The notes: generated from the letters alone by a model not told the origin. 64,000 bases of DNA from UBA1731 sp964440985 (GCA_964440985.1 CAYTWE010000004.1:1-64000); one strand, 5' to 3'; positions 1-10,175 are shown, numbered from the stretch's first letter. Numbers and translations are program-made.

Positions 1-40
1 AGTGGGTAGGGGGTCGCCATTCGGCAACTGGACAGACGCC

Positions 41-847
41 TCAGCATGCAGGTGATTGGCTGCGCCGCCAGTGCGCCGCAAATGCAAGCAACACACCGGC
101 GGCGAAAAGCGCAAGCGATATCGTCTGGGAAATGGAGAACGGCCCGACAGCCGCCCTCGGATCGCCGCGCACGTACTCCATCGCAAAGCGGATGATTGCG
201 TACCCGATGAGGTACGCCGCCGCAGTTCCACGCCGAAACTTCCTGTACAGGAGGAAGAGAACGGCAAAGAGCGTGAGATTCGCCGTAGCCTCGAACAGCT
301 GCGTAGGCAGCACCGGAAGGCTTTGCGAGGCCGTCGACGCAATCTGTCCGGCGTTCAGCTGCTCGTACCACGCGGGCGAGCCGCGAGGAAACGCCACGGC
401 CAACGGCGATGCGGAAAGTTTTCCGTAGCAGCATCCATAGAAGAAGCAGCCTATGCGGCCGAAGGCGTGTCCCACCGGAACCGCCACGCACAGCAGATCG
501 GCAATCGCAAGCGGATTCTCCCGCTTTACGGCACACCACACGCCGAACACCAGCGCCGCAAGGATGAATCCGCCGTAGAACATCAGCCCGCCCTGATCGA
601 TGCGGATTACGTCCATCGGATGTGCCGCGAATTCGGTCTGCCAATGCTCAATCACATAGGCTATCCGGCTTCCTGCGATGCCCGATATCATCAACGCCAC
701 AAGAAGGTTGCCGAGGGCGTCGAACTTGCGTCCGATGCGTCTGCAGAGATGCGCAAGCACCTGCCACGCAATGAAGAATCCGAGAGCCATGCAGCACCCG
801 TATGTCTTCACGTGCAGAAACCCGATGGAGAACAGATCCGGATGCAT
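41..847 (-). CDS. lgt: prolipoprotein diacylglyceryl transferase
   Basis: Inner-membrane enzyme that transfers diacylglycerol from phosphatidylglycerol to the lipobox cysteine of prolipoproteins, the first step of lipoprotein maturation. The 268-residue length is typical. Several hydrophobic segments are visible, with a GRIGCFFYGCCYG stretch near residues 130-142 at the position of the Lgt signature and a QLFEA motif later, both characteristic of the family. The ATG lies three bases after the stop of the upstream phosphohexomutase gene, so the two are probably cotranscribed. It serves the several lipoproteins encoded in this window. Identification is secure. Confidence 0.95.
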   Translation of the reverse strand: MHPDLFSIGFLHVKTYGCCMALGFFIAWQVLAHLCRRIGRKFDALGNLLVALMISGIAGSRIAYVIEHWQTEFAAHPMDVIRIDQGGLMFYGGFILAALVFGVWCAVKRENPLAIADLLCVAVPVGHAFGRIGCFFYGCCYGKLSASPLAVAFPRGSPAWYEQLNAGQIASTASQSLPVLPTQLFEATANLTLFAVLFLLYRKFRRGTAAAYLIGYAIIRFAMEYVRGDPRAAVGPFSISQTISLALFAAGVLLAFAAHWRRSQSPAC

Positions 848-850
848 GGG

Positions 851-2185
851 CTACCCGCGTATGAGCGCGAGCATCTCGTCACGCTTGGCTTCCATCAATT
901 CAGGCGTCTTCGCCTCAAGGTTGAGCCTGACGAGCGGTTCGGTGTTCGACATGCGCACGTTGAACCACCATCCCTCGGCGTCCCAGCGATCGACAGACAC
1001 GCCGTCAAGCTCGAATGAATCGGGGAAGCGTCCCTTTATCTCCGCGAGCACGGCTGCGGCGTCCGCGACCTTGGAGTTTATCTCGCCGGACTGCGAATAT
1101 CTGCGCAGAGGCGCGACGAGTTCGGAGAGCGGCCTGTCGCTTTTCGACACGATGTTGGCCAGTGCGAATGTCGCCATCGACGACGACTCCGCCGTGAAGT
1201 TCGCCTTGAAATAGTAGTGTCCGGAAAGCTCGCCGGCGAACACTGCATCGTTTTCGCGCATCTGCGCCTTGATGAAGGAATGCCCGACACGGCTCATCAT
1301 CGGCTTGCCGCCTGCTGCACGGATCGTCTCCTCGCATATCTTCGAGGAGCGCAGGTCGTAGAAGCACACTGCACCGGGATTTGTAGAAAGCATGTCCTGG
1401 GCGATGAGCGCCGTTGTGAAATCCATCGGTATCACGTTGCCCTTCTCGTCCACAAAGCCCGCACGGTCGGCATCTCCGTCGAATGCAACGCCGAAAGCGT
1501 ACTTTCCGGGATTCGCCTTTATCAGCGACTGCAGATCCTTGAGCGTTTCGACGTGCAGGGGATTGGCGTCGTGGTTCGGGAAATCGCCGTCGTATTCGCC
1601 GTACAGCGCATCATAGCTTACGTCACTTCCGGCAAACGCCACCGATTCCGCGATGCCCATCCCGTTTGCGAAGTCGACTGCGATGTGAACCGGTTTCGCA
1701 AGATGCGCAAACGTGCGGACGTGCGCTCCGTACCCACTCGAGACGTCAACCCTTTCGACAGTCCCCTTCACGGCGGCATCTTCGCCAAGGTCTCCCGTCT
1801 CCACCATCCGCTCGATGTCCTTTATCCCCGTGGCGCCGGAGATCGGAACTGCATTGGCGCGGCAGAGCTTGCATCCGTTCCATTCTTTCGTGTTGTGGGA
1901 GGCCGTAATCATTACAGAGCCGTCAGGCTTGAGCGTCCCGTTTGCGAAATAGCTCATTGGAGTGGAAGCAAGGCCAACATCCAGAACATCCACACCAACA
2001 TCATTCAGTCCTTTGGCGAACGCCGCAAAAAGCGAATCAGACGACTTGCGGCAGTCACGCGCCACGGCTATCTTCTTCGGTGAGCCAAGAAACCGTGCGT
2101 ACGCCCGCGCAATCTTGTAGAACACATCCTCGGTCAGTTCCGTTCCGTAGATGCCGCGGATGTCATATGCCTTGAATATTCCCAT
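851..2185 (-). CDS. phosphomannomutase/phosphoglucomutase
   Basis: Alpha-D-phosphohexomutase that interconverts hexose 1- and 6-phosphates (ManB/AlgC type), supplying sugar nucleotides for polysaccharide synthesis. The 444-residue protein has all four family loops: the phosphoserine loop TASHN (Ser about 96), the metal loop DGDAD (about 236-240), the sugar-binding GELSGHYYF (about 318-326) and the C-terminal phosphate-binding RMSNTEPLVR. A strong ribosome site (AGGAAGGAAA) precedes the ATG. Preference for mannose or glucose cannot be read from the sequence. It sits between uxaE and lgt on the same strand. Confidence 0.93.
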   Translation of the reverse strand: MGIFKAYDIRGIYGTELTEDVFYKIARAYARFLGSPKKIAVARDCRKSSDSLFAAFAKGLNDVGVDVLDVGLASTPMSYFANGTLKPDGSVMITASHNTKEWNGCKLCRANAVPISGATGIKDIERMVETGDLGEDAAVKGTVERVDVSSGYGAHVRTFAHLAKPVHIAVDFANGMGIAESVAFAGSDVSYDALYGEYDGDFPNHDANPLHVETLKDLQSLIKANPGKYAFGVAFDGDADRAGFVDEKGNVIPMDFTTALIAQDMLSTNPGAVCFYDLRSSKICEETIRAAGGKPMMSRVGHSFIKAQMRENDAVFAGELSGHYYFKANFTAESSSMATFALANIVSKSDRPLSELVAPLRRYSQSGEINSKVADAAAVLAEIKGRFPDSFELDGVSVDRWDAEGWWFNVRMSNTEPLVRLNLEAKTPELMEAKRDEMLALIRG

Positions 2186-2232
2186 TTCTGTTTCCTTCCT
2201 GTTTTAAATCGTGCCTGCCAGGCGTTCCCGTT

Positions 2233-3642
2233 TCAGCCGGCGAAACCGCTGTACAGCAGTTCGAGATGGCGTCCTATGTGCCGCTCAAGCCTTTGGGCGT
2301 ACTCCTCATCGTGTTCGCGCCATAGCCTGAACAGCCTGTCGCGGAAGCGGAATGAGCCATCCGGATTCTTCACCGTGAGAATCAGCCCGTACGTGATGTG
2401 GATCAGCTGCCGGGCGTCATTCTGCTCGAACAGCGTCGGCAGATCCTCGTCCTTGAGCGCATCGAGCGCCGGAATCCTGCCGAGATCCGTCGTCACATGG
2501 TAGTACTTCCGCGCCTCCGCGAACGCAACATCGAGTGCATATGCATGGACTTCGCGGTAAAGCGACGGATCGCACATCGCCACAACGCGCATCGCTTCAA
2601 GCCAGTTGGTGCCTGCGGTCTTGAGATGGAAATTCCCTCCCGTAAGACGCCCAATTATCGGGAACGTCGAGAACTTGTCAGACCCGGAATGGATCGAAAG
2701 CTTGTAGCCGAACTTTCTCGCAATGGCGGCATGTACGGACATCTCACGTTCGAACTGAACCAGATCGCCTATGTAGTCGATGCCTTTCTGGAACTCGCCG
2801 CAGAAGCGGGGTGCGACGGTCGCAATCTTCACTCCGCGGCGAGTCAGCTCGTTCGCGACAAAATAGTGCTGCGCCGGGGTCGTCGGCGTCATGGTCTCAT
2901 CGATGGAAACCTCAAAATCCACCGGACGCCCCTCGACATGACGCTTGTATATGGCGACGGCATGGTCTATCGCCTTGCCGTAGATGAGACATGTGCGCCT
3001 GAACTCGTCTGCGCCGAACGACACATCATGGCCTTCCACAGTGAACGTCTTGCCGAGATACACCGACTCAACCTCCGCGTCAGCCATGTATTCGGCGGCA
3101 ACCTGATCGTCCGTCATTCCAAGGATGTCGTTTCGGATATGCTCAGAGCAGTCGAGCGTGAGCATCGTGTAGCCTTCTCCGAGAGCATACTCCACCTCTG
3201 CATCGGTTTTGAGGTGATCGCCGTCCGCGCCATAGCCTTTCCGGAAATCCTCCCTGAACACGGCGCGTGTTGCGCAGTCCAGCACATCGCCGAACGTACG
3301 GCCGGTCAGCGTGAGTTCACGTATCGACTGCTGCGCCAGCACCGGCAGGGCATCGAACTTCTCAAAGACGCGAAGATGACCCGGCGTCGCGAGGCCAAGA
3401 CGGTCGCCCACTCCGACGGTGCGAACGGACGACAGCACCGGTCTTGGCGCACAGAACGGAAAGAGCTTCCTCAGCAGAACCGTATTGGCATGGTCAAGCG
3501 GGTAGAATCCCGCCCCTGCGGCGCAAGTCCCGGAGAATCCGGGATTCGGGCCTGACACCTTGAGAAAATCAGCGTCTTCACCGCGCACCATTGAAACCGT
3601 GGTTTCGCCCAGTCTATGTACGGAACGTGGATATTCGAACAT
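2233..3642 (-). CDS. uxaE: tagaturonate epimerase
   Basis: Matches the UxaE family, which interconverts D-tagaturonate and D-fructuronate and so lets galacturonate-derived carbon enter the fructuronate/KDG route. Recognisable segments include the N-terminal PNPGFSGTCAAGAGFYPLDHAN region and a metal-site-like HSGSDKF stretch. The start at 3642 (MFEYPRS) is preferred because GAGAGAGG lies just upstream; a longer in-frame extension to 3759 would run through the promoter. The 469-residue length fits the family. A -10-like TATAAA and a -35 flanked by an inverted repeat lie 50-95 bases upstream. The next step gene, kdgK, is about 20 kb away. Confidence 0.85.
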   Translation of the reverse strand: MFEYPRSVHRLGETTVSMVRGEDADFLKVSGPNPGFSGTCAAGAGFYPLDHANTVLLRKLFPFCAPRPVLSSVRTVGVGDRLGLATPGHLRVFEKFDALPVLAQQSIRELTLTGRTFGDVLDCATRAVFREDFRKGYGADGDHLKTDAEVEYALGEGYTMLTLDCSEHIRNDILGMTDDQVAAEYMADAEVESVYLGKTFTVEGHDVSFGADEFRRTCLIYGKAIDHAVAIYKRHVEGRPVDFEVSIDETMTPTTPAQHYFVANELTRRGVKIATVAPRFCGEFQKGIDYIGDLVQFEREMSVHAAIARKFGYKLSIHSGSDKFSTFPIIGRLTGGNFHLKTAGTNWLEAMRVVAMCDPSLYREVHAYALDVAFAEARKYYHVTTDLGRIPALDALKDEDLPTLFEQNDARQLIHITYGLILTVKNPDGSFRFRDRLFRLWREHDEEYAQRLERHIGRHLELLYSGFAG

Positions 3643-3690
3643 CGATAAACCTCTCTCACCGCCTTGCTGCATGAAAAAAACGGCGGATAT

Positions 3691-3718
3691 TTTATACCAT
3701 GCCGCCATCTGCGTCAAA
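3691..3718 (-). promoter_or_regulatory. putative uxaE promoter with flanking inverted repeat
   Basis: On the minus strand a TATAAA -10 (3691-3696) is preceded after 16 bases by TTTGAC (3713-3718), or after 15 bases by TTGACG. A perfect 9-base inverted repeat (GGCGGCATG, arms 3698-3706 and 3730-3738) brackets the -35 region, the position expected for an operator. The repressor is unknown. Confidence 0.5.
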
Positions 3719-3899
3719 TCGCCAAAATAGGCGGCATGACCATCCGCAGTCTGCCGCAAAAACTGACACTCCCGAAAAAGACGCGGTCTTCGGCTCCGCT
3801 CCGTTTGCCAAATGCCGCCAAACTGCCTGCGAAGTCTCTTTCACATTTGACAAGTCGGCACGAACGGCAGAGCAGACACGCCGAATACGACGGAATCTT

Positions 3900-5048
3900 T
3901 CAACGCCGCCGCAGCACTATCTCGGTGATCTCGGTTGGATTGAACAGGCGCAAAGGAAATCCAGCCCACTGTCCCGTACCGGGAGAAAGATTCAAAAACC
4001 GCCTCTCGGCAAATTCGTATACGCCATGTGTGCGACCTTCGTTCAATTTCGCTATGAGAGGTCTGAATGGCGGCATTACGCCGCCATGGGTGTGTCCGGA
4101 AAGCTGCAGACGCACATTTGACTGCGCCGCACCTGCAGCCTCTGCCCACGGGCGGTGGCAAAGGAATATCCTGAAAGCGTCATCCGGAACTCCGTCGAAC
4201 GCATTGCGGATTCTGATCGCATCCCGGCCACCTGCCGGTCTGCCCAAAAATGCCGGATCCTTCACCGCACCTATCGCGATGGAGTCGCCGCCACGGCGAA
4301 CGACGACAGGACCCGATTCCTCCGGGAACAAAATTCCCCATCTCATGAATGCGCTTCCCCAACTCTTCCAATCCCAATAGGCCTCATGGTTCCCGGTGCA
4401 ACCTACAACTCCATCCCTCGCTCGAAGGTCTGCGAGCGGCGCAAGGTCGGATTCCCGATCCGTAAAGCGTCCATCCACGAAATCGCCGGTGATGGCAACA
4501 AGATCGGCATCAAGTGAATTTGCAAGATCAACTATTCGCTCAAAATGTCCGCGTCTTGCAGCCGAGGAGCAGTGCAGATCGCTCATATGCACTATGCGGT
4601 AGCCGTCAAACGACGCCGGCAACTCGCTCCACGCAAGCTCTACGCGACGGACACTCGGCACACATATGCCCTCATATATCCCCCAGACCGACAGCACGGC
4701 TGCGACAAGCGCAAGAAAGGCCGTGCGAATGCGCTTTGCGCGAACGGACACGGGATGTCCGCAAACGCGAAACGCACCATCCGCCAGGACGGCAACAAAG
4801 GCAAAAGCCGTGAACAGCATCGCCCATGAATATACGCCGCCATAGCACCAGATGAGGATTGACGGAAGTTCCGGGACGAAACAATCGCCACCGGCAAACG
4901 AAAAGAACGCGAATTTGCCGAAAGCAAGAGCCAACAGTCCGGAAAACGCCAAAGCCCTGCGCATACGAAGCCGCAAAGGCGCCACCGCCACCAACAGCGA
5001 CAGCAACCAGGCAAACACCGGTATCACCTGAAACGCGAACCGCCACAT
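3900..5048 (-). CDS. membrane-anchored metallophosphoesterase (YkuE-like)
   Basis: Calcineurin-like phosphoesterase on an N-terminal membrane region. About 130 residues carry roughly four hydrophobic segments; the catalytic domain follows with the metal ligands in order: SDLH (about 157), GDFVDG (about 188), GNHE (about 219) and a C-terminal SGHTHGG. This arrangement matches YkuE-type enzymes; the substrate is unknown and could be a lipid-linked phosphate. The start at 5048 is chosen because GGAAGGAG lies eight bases upstream and the -10 element TATAAT is about 70 bases upstream. It is separated from uxaE by 257 bases and is probably transcribed alone. Confidence 0.85.
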   Translation of the reverse strand: MWRFAFQVIPVFAWLLSLLVAVAPLRLRMRRALAFSGLLALAFGKFAFFSFAGGDCFVPELPSILIWCYGGVYSWAMLFTAFAFVAVLADGAFRVCGHPVSVRAKRIRTAFLALVAAVLSVWGIYEGICVPSVRRVELAWSELPASFDGYRIVHMSDLHCSSAARRGHFERIVDLANSLDADLVAITGDFVDGRFTDRESDLAPLADLRARDGVVGCTGNHEAYWDWKSWGSAFMRWGILFPEESGPVVVRRGGDSIAIGAVKDPAFLGRPAGGRDAIRIRNAFDGVPDDAFRIFLCHRPWAEAAGAAQSNVRLQLSGHTHGGVMPPFRPLIAKLNEGRTHGVYEFAERRFLNLSPGTGQWAGFPLRLFNPTEITEIVLRRR

Positions 5049-5118
5049 AACGCTGCACTCCTTCCGTTTTACAAGGCGGCCCGCTTCCAGCAATCGCACA
5101 TCCGCCAAATGCCGCGCG

Positions 5119-5127
5119 ATTATACCA
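5119..5127 (-). promoter_or_regulatory. extended -10 promoter of the metallophosphoesterase gene
   Basis: TGGTATAAT on the minus strand, an extended -10, with the predicted transcript start about 60 bases before the ATG at 5048. This leader has a normal ribosome site, unlike the short-leader promoters elsewhere in the window. Confidence 0.55.
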
Positions 5128-5200
5128 CAAACTCAGTCACTTAAATGCACATGACGCAATCAAAAGCCGGCAACAGGCAATCAATGCGCAAATCCACATA

Positions 5201-8200
5201 TTAACCATACTCACGGAGCGTACGTACGCCAGTGCCGCCGAACTGCCTCTCATCCTCAAGCCCAGCCAACGCGGCGGCAAATCCAGCCATCGTCGTTGTG
5301 ACGGGAATCCCCGCCGCGACGGCCGCCGCCCTCATTCGCCGCCCATCAGCCTCCGCTTCTCCGCTTGTCTCGGACGTGTTGACTATCCACGCAATTTCAC
5401 GGCGGCGAATGAAGTCGAGAGCGTTCGGACGCCCCCGCGAAATCCTGAACGCCGCACGGGACTCTATCCCCGCCTCCCACAGATGCGTTGATGTGCCGCG
5501 TGTCGCGCAAAGCGAGTACCCCATCTTCACAAGTCTGCGGACAAGCGGAACGGCAGACTCCTTGTCCTCATCCTTGAGGGACAGAAACACAGTCCCTTTA
5601 AGCGGAAGCGGGCTGCCCGCCGCGATCTGGCTCTTGAAATAGGCGCTGTCCGGATCATCGTCCATCGCCATGACTTCACCGGTCGACTTCATTTCCGGAG
5701 AAAGCCCGATATCCACACCAGGGAATTTCACGAACGGAAACACCGCCTCCTTCACAGAATAGTGCTTCGGCAAGACCTCCGACGCAAACCCGATCTCATT
5801 CAAAGTCTCACCGACCATGCACCGCGCCGCATACCCTGCGAGCGGAACGCCTATCGCCTTCGAGACGAACGGCACGGTACGCGATGCGCGAGGGTTGACC
5901 TCTATCATCCATATCGTCTCCTTGCCGGCAGAATCGCGAGTGACGGCGAGCTGGATGTTCATAAGCCCTACGACGTGAAGACGCTCGGCGAAAAGCCTTG
6001 CATAGCGCTTCACCTCCTCGATTGTGCTTTGCAGGAGCGAGACGGGCGGAGTGATTGCGGCTGCGTCACCTGAATGGCATCCCGCCGCCTCGACGTGTTC
6101 AAGTATTGCGCCCACGACTGTGGTTTTGCCGTCCGATATGCTGTCCACATCAAGCTCGACCGCATGTTCAAGGAACTTGTCGATAAGAATCGGCTTTCCG
6201 TCCGAAGCGGCGACTGCATCGGCGACATAGCGTTCGAGTTCACCCTCCGCGTACACAATCGCCATGCCTCGTCCCCCAAGCACGAAACTCGGGCGCACCA
6301 GCACCGGATATCCGATGTCCGCCGCAATGCGTCTTGCATCGTCTACGGAATGTGCAATGCCCGAAGGTGGCTGGCGCATACCGACTTCGGAGACAAGCGT
6401 CTTGAAGAAGTCCCTGTCTTCAGCAAGGTCGATATCCTCAGGCGATGTGCCGATGATGTTCGCTCCCGCCGCCTTCAGCCTTTTAGCAAGGTTAAGCGGA
6501 GTCTGTCCGCCATACTGCACAATCGCTCCGTCGCACCCTTCCCGGTCGTATATCTCCATTACGTCCTCAAACGTCAGAGGCTCGAAATACAGGCTGTCGG
6601 ACGTATCATAGTCCGTCGAGACGGTCTCCGGGTTTGAGTTCACCATCACAACCTCAAAGCCTCGTCTGCGAAGCGCGTATGCCGCATGGCAGCAGCACCA
6701 GTCGAACTCAATCCCCTGTCCAATCCGGTTAGGCCCGCCACCGAGAACCATGATCTTCCTTTTTGCAGAACCGGACTGCCTTTCCTGCGTCGGCAACCGC
6801 TCAGAGAAATCATAGTATGAGTAGTAGTACGGCGTTCGCGCCTCGAACTCGCCGGCACAGGTGTCGACCTCGCCAAACTCCGGACGGATGCCGAGCGCCA
6901 ATCTTCTCTCGCGGACGGTCGCTTCGTCTTCGCCGACGGCATCGGCAATCTCCGCGTCGCTGAATCCGAACACCTTGGCCTGCCGCAGCAATGATACGGC
7001 CTGTCCGTACATGGCTTGGTCTGCATCATTGCCGTTATCCGATTTCGCCAATCCGGCAAATACGCTCCTTTGGCTTTTCAGAAACGCCCTGAACGCCTCT
7101 ATCTCATCGAGTTCACGCCTGAACCACGGATCGAACGATGAGGCATCGTGGTATTTGAGCGGAGCCTCAAGCGAGCGCACCGCCTTGAGGTATGCCTGCT
7201 TGAAATTGCGCCCTATCGCCATGACCTCGCCGACGCTCTTCATCTGCGTACCGAGCCGTACGTCAGCGCCTGGGAACTTCTCGAATGCGAAGCGCGGGAT
7301 CTTCACAACCACATAGTCGAGCGCCGGTTCAAAGCAGGCGGGCGTATGTCCCGTGATGTCGTTCTTGAGTTCGTCCAGCGTATATCCAACGGCGAGCAGC
7401 GCAGCGATCTTTGCAATCGGGAATCCCGTCGCCTTCGATGCAAGAGCGGATGAACGTGATACTCGCGGATTCATTTCTATGATGATGCGCCGCCCCGTCT
7501 TGGGATTTACCGCCCACTGCACATTCGAGCCGCCGGTCGCTATGCCTATCTTCTCAAGTACGGCGATCGAATCGGTGCGCATCTCCTGGTACTCCCGGTC
7601 GGTCAGGGTGAGAATGGGCGCGACGGTTATCGAATCTCCGGTATGTACGCCCATCGGGTCGCAGTTTTCGATGGAGCATACGATCACGGCATTGCCTGCC
7701 TTGTCACGCATGACCTCCATCTCATATTCCTTCCACCCTATCAGCGACTCCTCGATCAGCACTTCACTGTTGAGCGACGCATCAAGCCCACGCGTCACGA
7801 TTGCGCGGAACTCGTCCTGATCATGCGCAATGCCTCCGCCAGTGCCGCCAAGCGTAAACGCCGGTCTGACAATAAGCGGCCACGTGCCGATCGTGCTGGC
7901 CACGGCATCCGCCTCCTGCAAGGTATGAGCAATGCCGCTCTGCGGCTGATCCATGCCTATCTCGCGCATCGCGTCCTTGAACTGCTGACGGTCTTCGGCC
8001 CTATCTATGGCTTCCGCCTGCGCCCCTATCATCTCGACGCGATAGCGCTTGAGAATGTTCTTCCTGAAAAGCTCCATGGCCAGATTCAGCGCAGTCTGCC
8101 CGCCAAGCGTCGGCAGCAGCGCGTCTGGACGTTCGCGACGGATGATTTCGTGCAAAGTGTCGACAGTAAGCGGTTCGATGTAGACCCTGTCGGCCTTGAT

Positions 8201-8386
8201 GCCGTCGTCATCGAAGTCATCCGTCATGACTGTCGCGGGATTGGAGTTGACAAGCACCACCTCATAACCTTCGCGTTTGAGGGCCTTCACGGCCTGCACT
8301 CCGGAATAGTCGAACTCACATCCCTGCCCAATGACTATCGGACCGGCGCCAATTATGAGAATCTTCTTGATGTCAGTGCGTTTCAT
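5201..8386 (-). CDS. carB: carbamoyl-phosphate synthase large subunit
   Basis: Makes carbamoyl phosphate from bicarbonate, ATP and glutamine-derived ammonia for pyrimidine and arginine synthesis. The 1061 residues show the duplicated structure: two N-terminal ATP-grasp halves, each beginning with a GAGPIVIGQG / GGGPNRIGQG motif and containing PSFVLGGRGM- and PAFTLGGTGG-type loops, then a C-terminal MGS-like allosteric domain. The start overlaps the 3' end of pyrG by 14 bases, implying translational coupling. The glutaminase subunit CarA is not in the window. Confidence 0.98.
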   Translation of the reverse strand: MKRTDIKKILIIGAGPIVIGQGCEFDYSGVQAVKALKREGYEVVLVNSNPATVMTDDFDDDGIKADRVYIEPLTVDTLHEIIRRERPDALLPTLGGQTALNLAMELFRKNILKRYRVEMIGAQAEAIDRAEDRQQFKDAMREIGMDQPQSGIAHTLQEADAVASTIGTWPLIVRPAFTLGGTGGGIAHDQDEFRAIVTRGLDASLNSEVLIEESLIGWKEYEMEVMRDKAGNAVIVCSIENCDPMGVHTGDSITVAPILTLTDREYQEMRTDSIAVLEKIGIATGGSNVQWAVNPKTGRRIIIEMNPRVSRSSALASKATGFPIAKIAALLAVGYTLDELKNDITGHTPACFEPALDYVVVKIPRFAFEKFPGADVRLGTQMKSVGEVMAIGRNFKQAYLKAVRSLEAPLKYHDASSFDPWFRRELDEIEAFRAFLKSQRSVFAGLAKSDNGNDADQAMYGQAVSLLRQAKVFGFSDAEIADAVGEDEATVRERRLALGIRPEFGEVDTCAGEFEARTPYYYSYYDFSERLPTQERQSGSAKRKIMVLGGGPNRIGQGIEFDWCCCHAAYALRRRGFEVVMVNSNPETVSTDYDTSDSLYFEPLTFEDVMEIYDREGCDGAIVQYGGQTPLNLAKRLKAAGANIIGTSPEDIDLAEDRDFFKTLVSEVGMRQPPSGIAHSVDDARRIAADIGYPVLVRPSFVLGGRGMAIVYAEGELERYVADAVAASDGKPILIDKFLEHAVELDVDSISDGKTTVVGAILEHVEAAGCHSGDAAAITPPVSLLQSTIEEVKRYARLFAERLHVVGLMNIQLAVTRDSAGKETIWMIEVNPRASRTVPFVSKAIGVPLAGYAARCMVGETLNEIGFASEVLPKHYSVKEAVFPFVKFPGVDIGLSPEMKSTGEVMAMDDDPDSAYFKSQIAAGSPLPLKGTVFLSLKDEDKESAVPLVRRLVKMGYSLCATRGTSTHLWEAGIESRAAFRISRGRPNALDFIRRREIAWIVNTSETSGEAEADGRRMRAAAVAAGIPVTTTMAGFAAALAGLEDERQFGGTGVRTLREYG

Positions 8387-10022
8387 GTGCTATTGCCTCG
8401 GCTACAAGCCCGCAGAACAGCGGATGCGGTTCGGTCGGACGCGATTTGAACTCAGGATGGAACTGGCAGGCGATGAAGTACGGATGCGACGGCAGCTCCA
8501 CAATCTCCGCCAGCGAACCGTCGGGAGACACACCCGACACGACAAGGCCGGCATTCTCCATCGCCTTCTGACATGGCGTCCCGTTCGCAAATTCGTAGCG
8601 GTGTCTGTGCCGCTCGGATATGTTCTGCCGTCCATAAAGCTTCGCAGCGAGCGAGCCTTTTTTCAAGACGCACGGGAACGCTCCGAGACGCATTGTTCCA
8701 CCCTTTTGCACAACGCCGCGCTGCTCCTCCATTAGATCTATCACCGGATGCGGCGTACCCTCGTCAAACTCGGTCGAATTTGCGTCCCGCCACCCAAGGA
8801 CGTCTCTGGCATACTCGATCACCGTACACTGCATCCCAAGGCAGATTCCGAGAAATGGCACGCCGCGCTCCCGCGCATACCGTATCGCCGCAATCTTTCC
8901 GTCAACGCCCCGGGAACCAAAACCGCCAGGAACAAGGATTCCATCGATGCCACGCATCGTCTGCTCACCGGCAAACTCCTCCGCCTCCACAGGCACGACC
9001 TCCACCCTGCAGTTCATCGACATTCCGGCGTGCTGAAGAGCCTCATGAATCGACTTGTATGCATCGCGTATGGATATGTACTTGCCCACAAGCGCAATGC
9101 GGCAGGACCGCTTCGGCTTCGTCGCCTTGCGAACAAGAGTGTCCCACACCGTATGCCGTATCGGCCATATGTCGAGATGGAGCTGACGCAGCACCTGTTC
9201 ATCAAGCCCCTGCTTCCGCAGCTCTCGCGGAACGGCATACACGGAATCGGTGACATCCCTTTCCTCTATCACACACTCGCGCCTGACATTGCAGAAAAGC
9301 GCAAGCTTCCTCAGATGTTCTTCAGGTATTGCCATCTCAGTTCGGCATACAAGGATGTCCGGAACTATCCCGATGTTCCGCAGCATCCCGACGGAATGCT
9401 GCGACGGTTTCGTCTTAAGCTCCCCGGCGGCCTTCAGGTATGGCACGAGCGTGAGATGTATGAAACAAGTGTTCTCAAACCCCTCCTCAAAACGGAACTG
9501 ACGGGCTGCCTCCAGAAACGGAAGGCTTTCAATGTCTCCGGACACTCCGCCAATCTCGCACAGGACGATATCCGGGCTGCATTCCTTCGCCCGTCCCGCA
9601 GACTTTGCGCCACGTCCGACGTCACCGGCGCTGCGTATCGCCGCCTTTATCTCATCGGTGATGTGCGGCACAACCTGAACAGTTCCGCCAAGATATCCGC
9701 CTGCGCGTTCACGCGCCAGGACGTTCGAGTAGATTCTGCCGGACGTGAAGTTGGATGCCTTTGTGCATGTCACACCCGCAAACCGTTCATAATGTCCCAG
9801 ATCCAGATCCGTCTCAGCCCCGTCATCCGTGACAAACACCTCGCCGTGCTGATATGGGGACATTGTACCCGGATCAACATTGAGATACGGGTCGAGCTTC
9901 TGCATGAACACCTTGTATCCGCGGCTCTTCAGCAGAAGCGCCAACGATGCGCTTGTGATGCCCTTTCCGAGCGAACTCACAACACCGCCTGTGATGAAAA
10001 CATACTTTACCGGTCTCTTCAT
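8373..10022 (-). CDS. pyrG: CTP synthase
   Basis: Converts UTP to CTP using ATP and glutamine. The N-terminal amidoligase begins with KYVFITGGVVSSLGKGI, and the C-terminal class I glutaminase has the nucleophile elbow GICLGMQ and a late HPEF histidine. The start at 10022 (MKRPVKYVF) gives 549 residues, normal for the family; an upstream in-frame extension adds 23 residues unlike PyrG. It overlaps carB by 14 bases, pairing two pyrimidine-pathway amidotransferase partners in one transcript. A weak TATCTG lies eight bases before the ATG, so a short leader is possible. Confidence 0.97.
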   Translation of the reverse strand: MKRPVKYVFITGGVVSSLGKGITSASLALLLKSRGYKVFMQKLDPYLNVDPGTMSPYQHGEVFVTDDGAETDLDLGHYERFAGVTCTKASNFTSGRIYSNVLARERAGGYLGGTVQVVPHITDEIKAAIRSAGDVGRGAKSAGRAKECSPDIVLCEIGGVSGDIESLPFLEAARQFRFEEGFENTCFIHLTLVPYLKAAGELKTKPSQHSVGMLRNIGIVPDILVCRTEMAIPEEHLRKLALFCNVRRECVIEERDVTDSVYAVPRELRKQGLDEQVLRQLHLDIWPIRHTVWDTLVRKATKPKRSCRIALVGKYISIRDAYKSIHEALQHAGMSMNCRVEVVPVEAEEFAGEQTMRGIDGILVPGGFGSRGVDGKIAAIRYARERGVPFLGICLGMQCTVIEYARDVLGWRDANSTEFDEGTPHPVIDLMEEQRGVVQKGGTMRLGAFPCVLKKGSLAAKLYGRQNISERHRHRYEFANGTPCQKAMENAGLVVSGVSPDGSLAEIVELPSHPYFIACQFHPEFKSRPTEPHPLFCGLVAEAIAHETH

Positions 10023-10150
10023 GCGAAAACCAGATAGCACACACCGTGCCAAACGCCCACATGCGGCATTGCGCCGCCCGAAAGACCGCAAATTTCATCG
10101 GCGTGCTACAAGTTCTGCCTATGCGCCACGCCGACTGGAACAGAAAATGT

Positions 10151-10175
10151 AAAAGCCGCCGTCAGGTCTGGCGGC
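10151..10175 (-). terminator. rho-independent terminator at the rsmI stop codon
   Basis: On the minus strand GCCGCC and GGCGGC form a 6-bp GC-only stem around a nine-base loop, followed by TTTT and a T-rich tail. The rsmI stop codon lies in the loop, so the terminator begins inside the gene. Confidence 0.6.
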
